A stretch of DNA of 64,000 bases from Pseudomonas kilonensis (GCF_001269885.1 NZ_LHVH01000024.1:124001-188000), one strand, 5' to 3'. Shown: positions 9,059-18,054, counted from the first letter of the stretch. Made by a program: numbers and translations. Notes: generated from the letters alone by a model not told the origin.

Positions 9059-9646
9059 TCACGGCAACAACAGATACACCGCACTGGCCACCAACAACAC
9101 CGCCATCGCCCGATTGAACAGGCGCATGGTCGCCGGATTACCCAGCCAGGTGCGCAGAAAACTCCCGGCATAGGCCCAGCAGCCCACCGAGACGTAGCAG
9201 ATCACCAGGTAGATCGCCGCAAACTGCCACACCAGCCGCGCCTCGCCATCGGCCACGAATGCCCCCATCCCCGCCACGCAGGCCAGCCACGCCTTGGGAT
9301 TGAGCCATTGCATCAGCGCGCCATAGAACATCGAAGGCGCCCGCCCCTCGTCTTCGCCGCCCAGGTGCCCGCTGTCCATCGCCAGTTTCCAGGCCATGAA
9401 CAACAGGAACGCCACGCCGCCCAGTTGCACCACTCGTGTGAGACCAGGCCAGCGCTGCAACACTTCATGCAACCCCAGCCCCATCAGCACCAGCAGCAAG
9501 ACAAACCCGAGGGTGGCGCCGGCCACATGGCGCAGGGCGGCACGAAACCCGTACCGGGCCCCAGAGCTGAGGGCGACGATATTGACCGGGCCGGGTGTAA
9601 TGGAAGCCACCAAAGCAAAAGTGGCCATGGAAAGTATCAAGCTCAT
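9059..9646 (-). CDS. LysE family amino-acid exporter
   Basis: A 195-residue inner-membrane protein with about six hydrophobic segments and the LysE/RhtB N-terminal signature SITPGPVNIVALSSGARYGFRAALRHVAGATLG; the conserved WLNPKAW motif is also visible. Members export amino acids or homoserine-type compounds by proton exchange. The start is the ATG; a GTG one codon earlier is equally in frame. It is convergent with an AraC-type regulator that probably controls it. Confidence 0.88.
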   Translation of the reverse strand: MSLILSMATFALVASITPGPVNIVALSSGARYGFRAALRHVAGATLGFVLLLVLMGLGLHEVLQRWPGLTRVVQLGGVAFLLFMAWKLAMDSGHLGGEDEGRAPSMFYGALMQWLNPKAWLACVAGMGAFVADGEARLVWQFAAIYLVICYVSVGCWAYAGSFLRTWLGNPATMRLFNRAMAVLLVASAVYLLLP

Positions 9647-9820
9647 CACTTATCTTCTTCATTCCAGGAAAGAGCCCCCAAGGTAATGGGCCCGGCTCCG
9701 GTGGTATTGAAGAAAACTGCCTTGTCGACGAGCGCGACCGCTCATTTTTTTACGCAAACTTTACGCGCCAGTCGATTCACCAAATCGATACTGTGCGGCT
9801 CATTGAATCAGGCGTTATTC

Positions 9821-11275
9821 ATGTCCATTGCGGTTCTGCGTCTCATCGGTTTCATCCTCGGCATTTTCCTGATTACCCTGGCGATCAGCATGGCGATTCC
9901 GCTGCTCACGCTGATGCTCTACGAGCGCAACGATGACTTGTCGGCGTTTCTCTGGTCGAGCCTGATTACCTTCGTCTGTGGTATCGCGCTGGTCGCCCGT
10001 GGACGACCCGAACATGTCCAGATGCGCCCCAGGGAAATGTATCTGCTGACCACCGCCAGCTGGGTTATCGTGTGCGCGTTCGCCGCCCTGCCGATGGTGT
10101 TCATCCAGGACATCAGCTATACCGATGCGTTTTTCGAGACCATGTCCGGTATCACCACCACGGGCTCGACCATCCTGACCGGGCTGGACACAGCGTCTCC
10201 CGGCCTGCTGATCTGGCGCTCGATGCTGCATTGGCTCGGCGGGATCGGCTTTATCGGTATGGCCGTGGCGATCCTGCCGCTGCTGCGGGTCGGCGGTATG
10301 CGGCTGTTCCAGACCGAATCATCGGATTGGTCGGAAAAAGTCACGCCGCGCTCCCATGTCGCGGCGAACTACATCCTGTGGATCTATATCGGATTGACCG
10401 CCCTTGCCACCCTGGCCTTGTGGTTGGCCGGCATGACGCCCTTCGAGGCGATCAACCACGCAATGTCGTTGATTTCCACCGGGGGCTTCTCAACCTCCGA
10501 TGCGTCCCTGGCGCACTGGCCTCAACCGGCTATTCATTGGGTATCAGTCGTTGTCATGATGGCCGGATCGCTACCCTTTACGCTGTATGTAGCGACACTG
10601 CGGGGAAACAGGCGCGCGTTGCTCAAGGATCAGCAAGTTCGGGGCTTCATCGGATTTCTGGTCATTACCTGGCTCGTGGTAGGTACCTGGCTGAGCCTGA
10701 ACAGCGACCATGAGTGGTGGGACGCGGTCCGCATCGTGGCCGTCAACGTTACCTCTGTCGTCACGACCACCGGCGTGGCGCTGGGTGACTACACGTTGTG
10801 GGGCAGTTTCGCCCTGTTGCTGTTCTTTTACTTGACGTTCGTTGGCGGCTGTTCGGGATCCACGGCCGGCGGGTTGAAAATCTTTCGCTTCCAAGTCGCC
10901 GGGGCGCTGCTGATGGGCAGCCTGAAACAACTGATCCACCCTCGGGCGGTGATCCGAAAAAAATACAACAACCACCCCATCGACGAAGAGATCGTCCGCT
11001 CGCTGCTGACGTTTTCGTTTTTCTTCACCATCACCATCGGCGCTATCGCCCTGGGGCTGGCGCTGATCGGCCTGGACTGGACAACCGCCCTGACCGGCGC
11101 GGCCACCGCCGTGTGCAACGTCGGTCCCGGACTGGGTACGATCATCGGGCCGGCGGGCAACTTCTCGACGCTGCCGGATTCGGCCAAATGGCTGCTGACC
11201 GTTGGCATGCTGCTGGGTCGACTGGAAATCCTGACGGTACTGGTGTTGTTCACGCCGGTGTTCTGGAAGTATTGA
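9821..11275 (+). CDS. trkH: Trk-type potassium uptake membrane protein TrkH
   Basis: A 484-residue K+ channel-like subunit of the Trk uptake system. The four selectivity-filter loops are visible in order as TTTGST, STGGFST, TTTGVA and NVGPGLG, spaced through the protein as in known TrkH proteins, among roughly ten transmembrane segments. The start is the ATG of MSIAVLRLIGFILG, because the longer open frame upstream overlaps lysE antisense. TrkA, the cytosolic NAD-binding regulator, is not in the window. A strong terminator follows. Confidence 0.93.
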   Translation: MSIAVLRLIGFILGIFLITLAISMAIPLLTLMLYERNDDLSAFLWSSLITFVCGIALVARGRPEHVQMRPREMYLLTTASWVIVCAFAALPMVFIQDISYTDAFFETMSGITTTGSTILTGLDTASPGLLIWRSMLHWLGGIGFIGMAVAILPLLRVGGMRLFQTESSDWSEKVTPRSHVAANYILWIYIGLTALATLALWLAGMTPFEAINHAMSLISTGGFSTSDASLAHWPQPAIHWVSVVVMMAGSLPFTLYVATLRGNRRALLKDQQVRGFIGFLVITWLVVGTWLSLNSDHEWWDAVRIVAVNVTSVVTTTGVALGDYTLWGSFALLLFFYLTFVGGCSGSTAGGLKIFRFQVAGALLMGSLKQLIHPRAVIRKKYNNHPIDEEIVRSLLTFSFFFTITIGAIALGLALIGLDWTTALTGAATAVCNVGPGLGTIIGPAGNFSTLPDSAKWLLTVGMLLGRLEILTVLVLFTPVFWKY

Positions 11276-11295
11276 AGACTTCGGGCACAAGAACA

Positions 11296-11339
11296 AAAAA
11301 AGCCGCGATGCCCTGAACAGGCGTCGCGGCTTTTTTTTC
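11296..11339. terminator. Bidirectional Rho-independent terminator
   Basis: Imperfect inverted repeat AGCCGCGATGCC / GGCGTCGCGGCT with an A-run on the left and T8 on the right, between trkH and the convergent glycine-rich gene, so it can serve both strands. Confidence 0.93.
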
Positions 11340-11345
11340 AAGCGA

Positions 11346-11834
11346 TCAGCGGTCGTTCTTGATCGAAGAACTGGTCGCGTTGGTCAGGCCCTTGGTGTTG
11401 TGGGTACCTGGCGTAGCGGTGGAAATCGCCGACGCCTTGGTCAGGCCGCGTGTATCACGGTCCTTGGCGATGGTCGAAGTCAGCGAGGACTTGCTGGTGC
11501 GATCGGTGCGGGTGGTGCCGGTGTGCTTGCCGCTCAGGCCATGATCGCGGGTGCGGGTGCCGACATGGTCGCTGGCCAGTCCCTTGCCAAGGCCGCTGGA
11601 GTCACTGGACTTGCCATTGCCCTGGCCTCCGCCGATGCCACCACCATGGCCGCCGCCGTTTCCTCCACCGTGACCGCCACCCCCACCATTGCCACCACCG
11701 CCACCACCGCCGCCGCCATTGCCTGCGGCATAGCTCGAACCGATAGGCGACAGGTCGGCAGGCAGCAAGGCCGAGGCACCCAAGGCCAAGGCACAGACAG
11801 CAACGGCAATGAGGGATTTCTTATGTTTGGACAT
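11346..11834 (-). CDS. Glycine-rich exported protein of unknown function
   Basis: A 162-residue protein starting MSKHKKSLIAVAVCALALGAS, a signal peptide that ends near SSYAAG, followed by about 40 residues made almost entirely of Gly, Asn and His (G5-9 runs with N and H), then a Ser/Thr/Arg-rich tail. In the tail, short units such as KGLTNATS, RGLTKAS, HGLSGKHTG and LGKGLASDHVG recur, suggesting degenerate tandem repeats. The start is preceded by GGAGAC. No enzymatic motif is visible. The composition suggests a periplasmic or extracellular low-complexity protein, possibly metal binding through the His/Gly tract. Confidence 0.75.
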   Translation of the reverse strand: MSKHKKSLIAVAVCALALGASALLPADLSPIGSSYAAGNGGGGGGGGGNGGGGGHGGGNGGGHGGGIGGGQGNGKSSDSSGLGKGLASDHVGTRTRDHGLSGKHTGTTRTDRTSKSSLTSTIAKDRDTRGLTKASAISTATPGTHNTKGLTNATSSSIKNDR

Positions 11835-11979
11835 GATGTCTCCGAAAGACAAAAACAACGGTTGAACCTTTAAGACTCAAAGGTTCCACTTTTGTTCGTG
11901 AGCATCCGACCAAGTGCGCGGAAATTCCCTGTCGATTTTTCGGTGGAGTCGTTCCGGGCACGGTTCTATGCTCAGCCCC

Positions 11980-13062
11980 ATGAACCTACACGACTCGCTG
12001 CTCCCGCCCCATGCCGAGATGGTCCGCGCCATGCTCGAACGAGACACCGCCTACGAGGGGGTGTTCTTCACTGCGGTCAAGACCACCGGCATTTTCTGCC
12101 GCCCCAGTTGCACCGCGCGCAAGCCGAAGCCGGAGAACGTGGAGTTCTTCGCCCATGCCGACGAAGCCATGTCGGCCGGCTACCGGGCCTGCCTGCGCTG
12201 CAAACCGCTGGACGCCGCCGCCATCGCACCCGACTGGATCCAGACCCTGCTCAAAGCCGTGGACGCCGAACCCGACCTGCGCTGGACCGACGCCCTGCTA
12301 CTGGAGCAAGGCATAGAACCGCTGAAATTGCGGCGCTGGTTCAAGCAACACTTCGGCATGACCTTTCACGCCTACCTGCGCACCCGCCGCCTGGGCATTG
12401 CCTTGGGCGGCATCAAGGACGGCACGTCCATCGATAATGCCGCGTTCGATTCCGGCTATGAATCGTTGAGCGGGTTTCGTGACGCCTTCGTGAAATCCTT
12501 CCACATCACCCCGGGTCGTGCGGCCCTCAGCGAGCCCTTGCTGTTCACCCGCCTGACTACCCCATTGGGGCCGATGCTGGCCATGGCCGAGCGCCGGGGC
12601 CTGGTGCTGCTGGAGTTCCTTGACCGCCCGGCCCTGACCAAGGAGCTGGACGAGCTGCAGCAACGCTACGGCTACACGGTTGCGCCGGGCCACAACGCTC
12701 ATTTGCAGCAAATCGAAACCGAACTGGCCGAGTATTTCGCCGGCAAGCTCACGACCTTCAACGTCCCGTTGCACATGCCCGGCAGCGCCTTCGCCGGGCG
12801 GGTCTGGGCTGAACTGCAAAAGATCCCCTACGGCGAAACCCGCAGCTATGGCGGCGTCGCCACAGCCCTCGGCAGCCCTGGCGCCAGCCGCGCCGTGGGC
12901 CTGGCCAACGGGCAGAATCGCCTGGCCATTGTCATTCCCTGCCACCGGGTGATCGGCGCGGATGGCTCGTTGACCGGCTATGGTGGCGGACAACCACGCA
13001 AGGCGTTTCTGCTGCGGCTGGAAAAAGCCGCCGTGCAGGTGTCGCTGCCCCTGGCGTTTTGA
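11980..13062 (+). CDS. ada: Bifunctional Ada: DNA alkyl transferase and transcriptional activator
   Basis: A 360-residue Ada protein. The N-terminal Ada zinc domain has the methyl-acceptor and ligand cysteines in FCRPSC (C40, C44) and CLRC. A central AraC-like helix-turn-helix follows (IDNAAFDSGYESLSGFRDAFVKSF), then the O6-methylguanine methyltransferase domain with the active-site IPCHRVIG near the C-terminus. It repairs O6-methylguanine and, when methylated on the N-domain, activates alkylation-response genes. An in-frame ATG lies four codons upstream. The glycosylase gene behind it is almost contiguous, giving an adaptive-response pair. Confidence 0.93.
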   Translation: MNLHDSLLPPHAEMVRAMLERDTAYEGVFFTAVKTTGIFCRPSCTARKPKPENVEFFAHADEAMSAGYRACLRCKPLDAAAIAPDWIQTLLKAVDAEPDLRWTDALLLEQGIEPLKLRRWFKQHFGMTFHAYLRTRRLGIALGGIKDGTSIDNAAFDSGYESLSGFRDAFVKSFHITPGRAALSEPLLFTRLTTPLGPMLAMAERRGLVLLEFLDRPALTKELDELQQRYGYTVAPGHNAHLQQIETELAEYFAGKLTTFNVPLHMPGSAFAGRVWAELQKIPYGETRSYGGVATALGSPGASRAVGLANGQNRLAIVIPCHRVIGADGSLTGYGGGQPRKAFLLRLEKAAVQVSLPLAF

Positions 13063-13085
13063 ACGCTCCGGAGAACGAACCCCTG

Positions 13086-13700
13086 ATGCCTGTGCCCTAC
13101 CACGACGCCAGCGCCTTGCTGGCAAGCCTCGATGAAGACTGGCGACGTCACGTCGAGACGATCGGCCCTTGCCTGCTGCAGCCCAAGCCGGCCCGCGATC
13201 CCTATGAAGCCTTGGTGCGGGCGATTGCCTACCAGCAACTGCACGCCAAGGCAGGCGATGCCATCCTCGGTCGGCTGCTGGCGTTGTTCACGCCGGGCTC
13301 GTTTCCCAGGCCTGAGCAGATACTGGCAACGGACTTTGCGCAACTGCGCAGCTGCGGATTTTCCGCCAGCAAGATCGCGACTATCCAAGGCATCGCCCAG
13401 GCGACGCTGGACGCAATCGTGCCGGATTACGCCACAGCACGGGCGATGGAGGACGAAGCGTTGATCGAGCGCCTGATCAGCTTGCGTGGCGTCGGACGCT
13501 GGACCGTGGAGATGCTGTTGATCTACAGCCTGGAGCGGCCAGACATCCTGCCGGCCGATGACTTTGGCGTACGCGAAGGCTATCGACGGCTCAAGGGCTT
13601 GGCGCAACAGCCCAGCCGCAAGCAGATGGTGGAAATCGGCCTGGCCTGGAGCCCTTATCGGACGGTGGCGGCGTGGTATTTGTGGCGGGTGCCCAAGTGA
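13086..13700 (+). CDS. DNA-3-methyladenine glycosylase II-like (AlkA family)
   Basis: A 204-residue HhH-GPD DNA glycosylase. The helix-hairpin-helix is visible as LRGVGRWTVEMLLIYSL and is followed by LPADDFGVREG, where the second Asp is at the position of the catalytic aspartate of AlkA. It lacks the N-terminal AlkA_N domain of the longer E. coli enzyme. It would excise alkylated purines. It lies directly behind ada and is probably co-transcribed. The ATG is chosen; a TTG 27 bases upstream overlaps the ada stop (TTGA) and cannot be excluded. Confidence 0.88.
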   Translation: MPVPYHDASALLASLDEDWRRHVETIGPCLLQPKPARDPYEALVRAIAYQQLHAKAGDAILGRLLALFTPGSFPRPEQILATDFAQLRSCGFSASKIATIQGIAQATLDAIVPDYATARAMEDEALIERLISLRGVGRWTVEMLLIYSLERPDILPADDFGVREGYRRLKGLAQQPSRKQMVEIGLAWSPYRTVAAWYLWRVPK

Positions 13701-13720
13701 TGTTGCCTGTACCGACGCCT

Positions 13721-13810
13721 TCGCGAGCAAGCCCGCTCCCACACTGACTGAGAGCGGGCAGAAGATCTATGACCGACACAGATTCCCTGTGGGAGCGGGC
13801 TTGCTCGCGA
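13721..13810. repeat. REP pair (GTGGGAGCGGGC type)
   Basis: Facing copies of TCGCGAGCAAGCCCGCTCCC and GTGGGAGCGGGCTTGCTCGC with ~46 bases between them, in the gap after the glycosylase gene. The adjacent 13811-13901 holds the upstream region of the next gene, ending in GGAGG eleven bases before its start. Confidence 0.9.
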
Positions 13811-13901
13811 AGGCGGTCGCATGGTCACCTTCAATTCAACTGTCAAGACACAAACTGTCTAGGCTGTACTGAGTCATTTCCAATCCCACTGGAGGTTCCC
13901 C

Positions 13902-14390
13902 ATGCAACTAGAAGGATCCTGCCACTGCGGCGTGGTGTCGTTCACCCTCGACAGTGCCCACCCCTACCCTTACCAGCGCTGCTACTGCTCGATCTGTCGC
14001 AAGACCCAGGGCGGCGGCGGTTTTGCGATCAACCTGGGAGGCGATGCCCGAAGCCTGAAGGTTCACGGTCGCAAGCACATCTCGATCTATCATGCGCGGC
14101 TCAAGGACGAAGGCGATAAGCGCGCCCATCGCAGCAGCGCCGAACGGCACTTCTGTGCCCTGTGCGGTTCAGGACTATGGCTGTTCAGTCCCGAATGGCC
14201 GGAACTGATTCACCCCTTTGCCTCGGCCATCGACACACCGCTGCCGGTACCGCCGGAGCACACCCACCTGATGCTCGGTTCCAAGGCACCGTGGGTGGAA
14301 GTCGAGGCGCATCCCGGCGACCAGCCGTTCGAGGTCTATCCCGAGGAATCCATTGCCCAGTGGCATGAACGCCTGGGTTTGAGTCGTTAG
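13902..14390 (+). CDS. GFA/CENP-V family zinc protein
   Basis: A 162-residue protein of the glutathione-dependent formaldehyde-activating (GFA) fold. Zinc ligands are visible as C7-x-C9, C27-x-C29-x2-C32 and the later FCALCGSG. Family members are often annotated as S-(hydroxymethyl)glutathione synthase, but most, including this one, are not biochemically defined. The start is supported by GGAGG. It appears to be a monocistronic gene between a REP pair and the MipA-like gene. Confidence 0.85.
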   Translation: MQLEGSCHCGVVSFTLDSAHPYPYQRCYCSICRKTQGGGGFAINLGGDARSLKVHGRKHISIYHARLKDEGDKRAHRSSAERHFCALCGSGLWLFSPEWPELIHPFASAIDTPLPVPPEHTHLMLGSKAPWVEVEAHPGDQPFEVYPEESIAQWHERLGLSR

Positions 14391-14403
14391 GTCGCTTCAC
14401 ACT

Positions 14404-14434
14404 CTTTGACAATTTCCCGACAAAACTGTCAAAG
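14404..14434. promoter_or_regulatory. Palindromic operator candidate upstream of mipA-like gene
   Basis: Perfect 8-base inverted repeat CTTTGACA / TGTCAAAG separated by 15 bases, located 58 bases upstream of the MipA/OmpV start and just after the GFA stop. The right arm lies at a plausible -35 distance from a TAGCAT-like -10 near 14455. The response regulator encoded 1.3 kb away is the natural candidate binder. Confidence 0.45.
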
Positions 14435-14491
14435 ATTGCCCGCCGGCAACTGCCTAGCATGGGCGCATCCAACTTCCATCCGGGTGCTCCC

Positions 14492-15280
14492 ATGTTTCGT
14501 TCGCTGTGTCTGTCGTTGACTTCATCTGGCCTGCTTCTGCTCTGCGACTCATCGCAAGCCGAAGACTGGCGTTACAGCTTGCGGGCCGGCGCCGCCAGCG
14601 TGCCCCGTTACAGTGGCAGTGACGAACGCGTCGTGGCGCCACTGTTGGGCGCGAAGATCGTCAGCCCCTATGGCATTTTTCTCGATACCGACAAGGGCGT
14701 GGGCTGGGTGTTTGACGAAGAAGACTTCGGTTTGCGCGTGTACATCGGTGCCAGCGATGTGCGCAAGGATCGCAAGAGCGGGTTCAAAGGCTCGGATGAA
14801 CTCAACGGCATGGGCTCGATCAAGTCCAGGCCGGTGCTGGGGCTGGATGGGACCTATCAAATGGGGCCTATCGTCCTTGAGGCCAGCTTCGAACATGCGC
14901 TGGAAGAAAATGACGACAACCGTGATACCGGCTCCGCCTGGAACCGGCTGAAACTGAGCATCAGCATGCCGTTTTACGAGGGAAGCCATGGCAAGCTCAT
15001 GGGCAGCCTCAACAGTCAGTTCGGCGACGGCGACTATGTCCGCACCTGGTATGGCGTCAGCGCCGCCCAGGCTTCGCGCAGTCAGTTCCGGGCCCACGAC
15101 ACCCATGGCGGGCGGGTGAGTCGCGGGGCGGATTTGACCTGGTCATTGCCGTTCAACGAACAGTGGAGCGTATCGACGGTGCTGGCCGTGCAGTACCTGG
15201 CCGGCGACGCAGCTCGCAGCCCGATTGTGGCTCGACGGATGCAAGCGTCGTTGGTCGGACAAGTGGCTTATGCCTTCTGA
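14492..15280 (+). CDS. MipA/OmpV family outer-membrane protein
   Basis: A 262-residue protein with a signal peptide (MFRSLCLSLTSSGLLLLCDSSQAED) and alternating beta-strand pattern ending in aromatic F (GQVAYAF), as in outer-membrane barrels. The PRYSGSDERVVAPL segment is the characteristic MipA/OmpV N-terminal strand. MipA scaffolds murein enzymes in E. coli, while several relatives are porin-like proteins controlled by adjacent two-component systems. Here it is convergent with an RstA/RstB-like pair, 30 bases from the kinase stop, so regulation by that system is likely. Start chosen for the signal peptide. Confidence 0.85.
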   Translation: MFRSLCLSLTSSGLLLLCDSSQAEDWRYSLRAGAASVPRYSGSDERVVAPLLGAKIVSPYGIFLDTDKGVGWVFDEEDFGLRVYIGASDVRKDRKSGFKGSDELNGMGSIKSRPVLGLDGTYQMGPIVLEASFEHALEENDDNRDTGSAWNRLKLSISMPFYEGSHGKLMGSLNSQFGDGDYVRTWYGVSAAQASRSQFRAHDTHGGRVSRGADLTWSLPFNEQWSVSTVLAVQYLAGDAARSPIVARRMQASLVGQVAYAF

Positions 15281-15310
15281 AGAGAAGGCTCCCTCGCGAA
15301 TGCGCCCGAT

Positions 15311-16597
15311 CTAATCGAGGTGCGACCAGGTCATGCGAAACGATGCTCCGCCCCAGGGCGAGTCCGCCACTTCCACGTGCCCGCGGTGAGATTGCGATAC
15401 TCGTCGCACCAGCGCCAGGCCCAGGCCAAACCCCCCGGTGCGACGGTCGCGGCTGGCGTCCAGGCGCGCGAACGGCTCGAAGATCTTCTCCCGACCGTCC
15501 AGCGGCACACCCGGCCCGTCGTCGTTGACCCGCACTTCATAATGATCACCCGCACGCGTCAATGACACCTGCACTCGCTCATCAGCGTAGCGAATGGCAT
15601 TGCGCAGCAAATTGATCACCGCGCGAGCCATGAAACGTGGCTCGATACGGACCACCTCGACCGGACACTCGCAAATCAATAGCTGTACCCCGGCGGCCTC
15701 CGCCTCCAGCGCCACACTGCCCACCACGCTGTCGAGCCAATCGCGAGCGCGGATGTCCTCCCGGACAATCACCGTGGCGCCCTGTTCAAGGCTGGCGTAA
15801 GTCAGCAACTCGGAGACCATTTCTTCCAGCTCGCCGAGATCGGCGTACATGTCGGCAATCAATTCGCAGTTCTGGCTCGGATCGGGCTGCTGCTTGAGTT
15901 GATCCAGTTCAAACGACAAGCGTGCAATGGGCGTGCGCAGCTCATGGGACACCGCATTGGTGAGCTCGCGTTGATTGGCGATCAGGCCCTCGATGCGCGC
16001 CGCCATCAAATTGAAATGCTCGGCCAGGTCGCGAATGTTCGAACGCTTGGACAGCTGAATACGCACCGACAGATCGTTGCCGCCAAAGCGCTCGGCCGCC
16101 AGGCGCAGCTTCTCCAGGTCGCGCCAGTGAGGTCGCACCCAGAAAAACAGCACGAAACCGATCATGATCGCGATCATCAGGTAGGCCACGGCGAGATAGA
16201 ACGTCATCAGGCTCGGCTCTGCCGGCAGCTTGATGCTCAGCAACTGCGAACCGTCGTCAATGCGCGAGATGAACTGTGTGTACTGCTCACGCATCACCAC
16301 ACGCCCCTGGGCCAACTCGGCTTGCTCCTGAGGGGTCAAGGCCACCTGATCGCGCTCGACCAAGGCCAGGCCCAAGCCGTAGTGAGGCCGCACGGTTTCC
16401 AATTGTCGCTCCCGGGCCGAACCGTCCAGGCCACGCAGTTGCTCGACCAATGACCAGGCCTGACCACGAACCGCCTCTTGGTTGTAATGCTGCATCTCAC
16501 CGTCAAGAAGCGCTGCGAAGGTGCGATCAACCGTTTGCAACGCCAGCACCAAGCCAATCGTCATGACCAGGAACAATCCCAGGAATAACCGCAGCAT
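15311..16597 (-). CDS. Sensor histidine kinase (RstB-like)
   Basis: A 428-residue membrane kinase. An N-terminal transmembrane segment (residues ~3-22), a periplasmic sensor region of about 115 residues and a second membrane segment (~135-155) precede a HAMP domain. The dimerisation box VSHELRTPIARL has the phosphoacceptor His, and the ATPase has N (LLRNAIRY), G1 (NDDGPGV) and G2 (GGFGLGLAL) boxes. The sensor size and layout match RstB of the E. coli RstAB system. Its ATG follows the response-regulator stop without any gap, so the two are translationally coupled. Confidence 0.92.
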   Translation of the reverse strand: MLRLFLGLFLVMTIGLVLALQTVDRTFAALLDGEMQHYNQEAVRGQAWSLVEQLRGLDGSARERQLETVRPHYGLGLALVERDQVALTPQEQAELAQGRVVMREQYTQFISRIDDGSQLLSIKLPAEPSLMTFYLAVAYLMIAIMIGFVLFFWVRPHWRDLEKLRLAAERFGGNDLSVRIQLSKRSNIRDLAEHFNLMAARIEGLIANQRELTNAVSHELRTPIARLSFELDQLKQQPDPSQNCELIADMYADLGELEEMVSELLTYASLEQGATVIVREDIRARDWLDSVVGSVALEAEAAGVQLLICECPVEVVRIEPRFMARAVINLLRNAIRYADERVQVSLTRAGDHYEVRVNDDGPGVPLDGREKIFEPFARLDASRDRRTGGFGLGLALVRRVSQSHRGHVEVADSPWGGASFRMTWSHLD

Positions 16598-17305
16598 CTA
16601 CAGCTCCCACCCAAACGGATTGAACAGGTAACCCTTGCCCCAGACGGTTTTGATCCGCATCGGCTCCCGGGGATTGTCGTTGAGCTTGGCCCGCAGCTTG
16701 CTGACATAGACATCGACGCCACGGTTGAGACCATCGAAGGCAATGCCACGCATGCGGTTGAGAATGTCATCGCGCGACAGGATCTTGCCTGCCGCGCTTG
16801 CCAGCAGCCACAACAGCTCGAACTCCATGGTGGTCAGCTCGACCAAGTCACCGGCCAGTCGCACCTCCCGACTGCTGCGGTCGAGGGACAATCGTCCGAA
16901 TTCAAGGGCACCGCGCACGGTGGTATCTGGCAATTGCCGACGTTGCAGCGCCCGCAGGCGGGCCAGGAGTACCGCAGGCTTGATGGGTTTGATCACGTAG
17001 TCGTCGGCACCGGATTCCAGGCCGAGGATATGGTCCACGTCATCTTCCTTGGCCGTCAGGATCACGATCGGGGTGTCAGCAACGTTGCGAATCCCGCGGC
17101 ACACCTGCAACCCACTCTGCCCCGGCAGCATCAAGTCGAGCACCACCACTTTGGGCTCGAATGCCAGAAACGCCGCCAGCGCCAGGTCGCCTCGGTGCTC
17201 GATACGCACCTCGAAGCCATGTTGAGAGAGAAAGTGCGCGATCAGTCCGGCGAGCCTTTCGTCATCCTCCACCAGCAACACTTTGCCCGAACCCAGGTTA
17301 TCCAT
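16598..17305 (-). CDS. OmpR-family response regulator (RstA-like)
   Basis: A 235-residue regulator with a receiver domain (phosphoacceptor Asp in VVVLDLMLPGQSG, acidic pair EDD, Lys in VIKPIKP) and a C-terminal winged helix (about residues 135-232, GIAFDGLNRGVDVYVSKLRAKL). It is the first gene of a two-gene operon with the kinase. Start at MDNLGSG is chosen because upstream in-frame codons extend into non-coding sequence. The convergent MipA-like gene is the likely target. Confidence 0.92.
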   Translation of the reverse strand: MDNLGSGKVLLVEDDERLAGLIAHFLSQHGFEVRIEHRGDLALAAFLAFEPKVVVLDLMLPGQSGLQVCRGIRNVADTPIVILTAKEDDVDHILGLESGADDYVIKPIKPAVLLARLRALQRRQLPDTTVRGALEFGRLSLDRSSREVRLAGDLVELTTMEFELLWLLASAAGKILSRDDILNRMRGIAFDGLNRGVDVYVSKLRAKLNDNPREPMRIKTVWGKGYLFNPFGWEL

Positions 17306-17445
17306 AACAACCGCCCGCCAACCCATAATTGAAGTGGCCGCATTATGGCGCCAACCGCCCACGGGACGGGTAATGCAGACAGCAAAAACCGGCCTCATGG
17401 GCCGGTTCTCAACGAAGTTTCATGTTTTTAAGAGTTTTTAACAAT

Positions 17446-18054
17446 TCAGGCCGCCATCGGCACACCACTGTGAAAACGAAACTCCACGTCCGCTGATTCG
17501 ATCAGCTCCCGCTCGGCCTCACGGACCTTGTCGATGACCTGGGCAATGTCCTTGGCGTCGCCGTACTGGTAAGCCAGTTTCAGGTACCCCTGGAAATGCC
17601 GGGCTTCGCTTTTCAGCAAGCCGAAATAGAACTTGCCCAGCTCTTCATCCAGATGTGGCACCAAGGCCTCGAAACGCTCGCAACTGCGGGCCTCGATGAA
17701 GGCACCCACCACCAGGGTATCCACCAGCTTGACCGGTTCGTGACTGCGTACCACCTTGCGCAGCCCCGAGGCATAACGCCCGGCGGAGAGCTGGCGCAAG
17801 CCGATCTTGCGCTTTTTCATCAAGCGCATGACCTGCTCGTGATGCACCAGCTCTTCCCGAGCCAGGCGCGACATCAGATTGATCAGGTCGACGTGGGAAT
17901 GGTACTTGGCGATCAGGCTCAGGGCGGTGCTGGCCGCCTTGAATTCGCAGTTCTTGTGGTCGATCAGTAACGTTTCCTGGTCGGCCAGCGCGGCCTGGAC
18001 CCAGGCATCGGGGGTGCGGCAACCAAGGAATTCGTGAATTTCGGGAAGATTCAT
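17446..18054 (-). CDS. miaE: tRNA-(ms2io6A)-hydroxylase MiaE
   Basis: A 202-residue diiron hydroxylase that converts ms2i6A37 to ms2io6A37 in tRNAs reading UNN codons. The carboxylate/His ligands are visible as REELVHHEQV, SCERFEAL and KSEARHFQGYL, and CEFKAASTALSLIAKYH gives the first ligand helix. The start ATG is supported by its match to the family N-terminus MNLPEIHEFLGCRTPDAW; a GTG three codons earlier is possible. It is divergent from the universal stress protein gene. Confidence 0.93.
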   Translation of the reverse strand: MNLPEIHEFLGCRTPDAWVQAALADQETLLIDHKNCEFKAASTALSLIAKYHSHVDLINLMSRLAREELVHHEQVMRLMKKRKIGLRQLSAGRYASGLRKVVRSHEPVKLVDTLVVGAFIEARSCERFEALVPHLDEELGKFYFGLLKSEARHFQGYLKLAYQYGDAKDIAQVIDKVREAERELIESADVEFRFHSGVPMAA

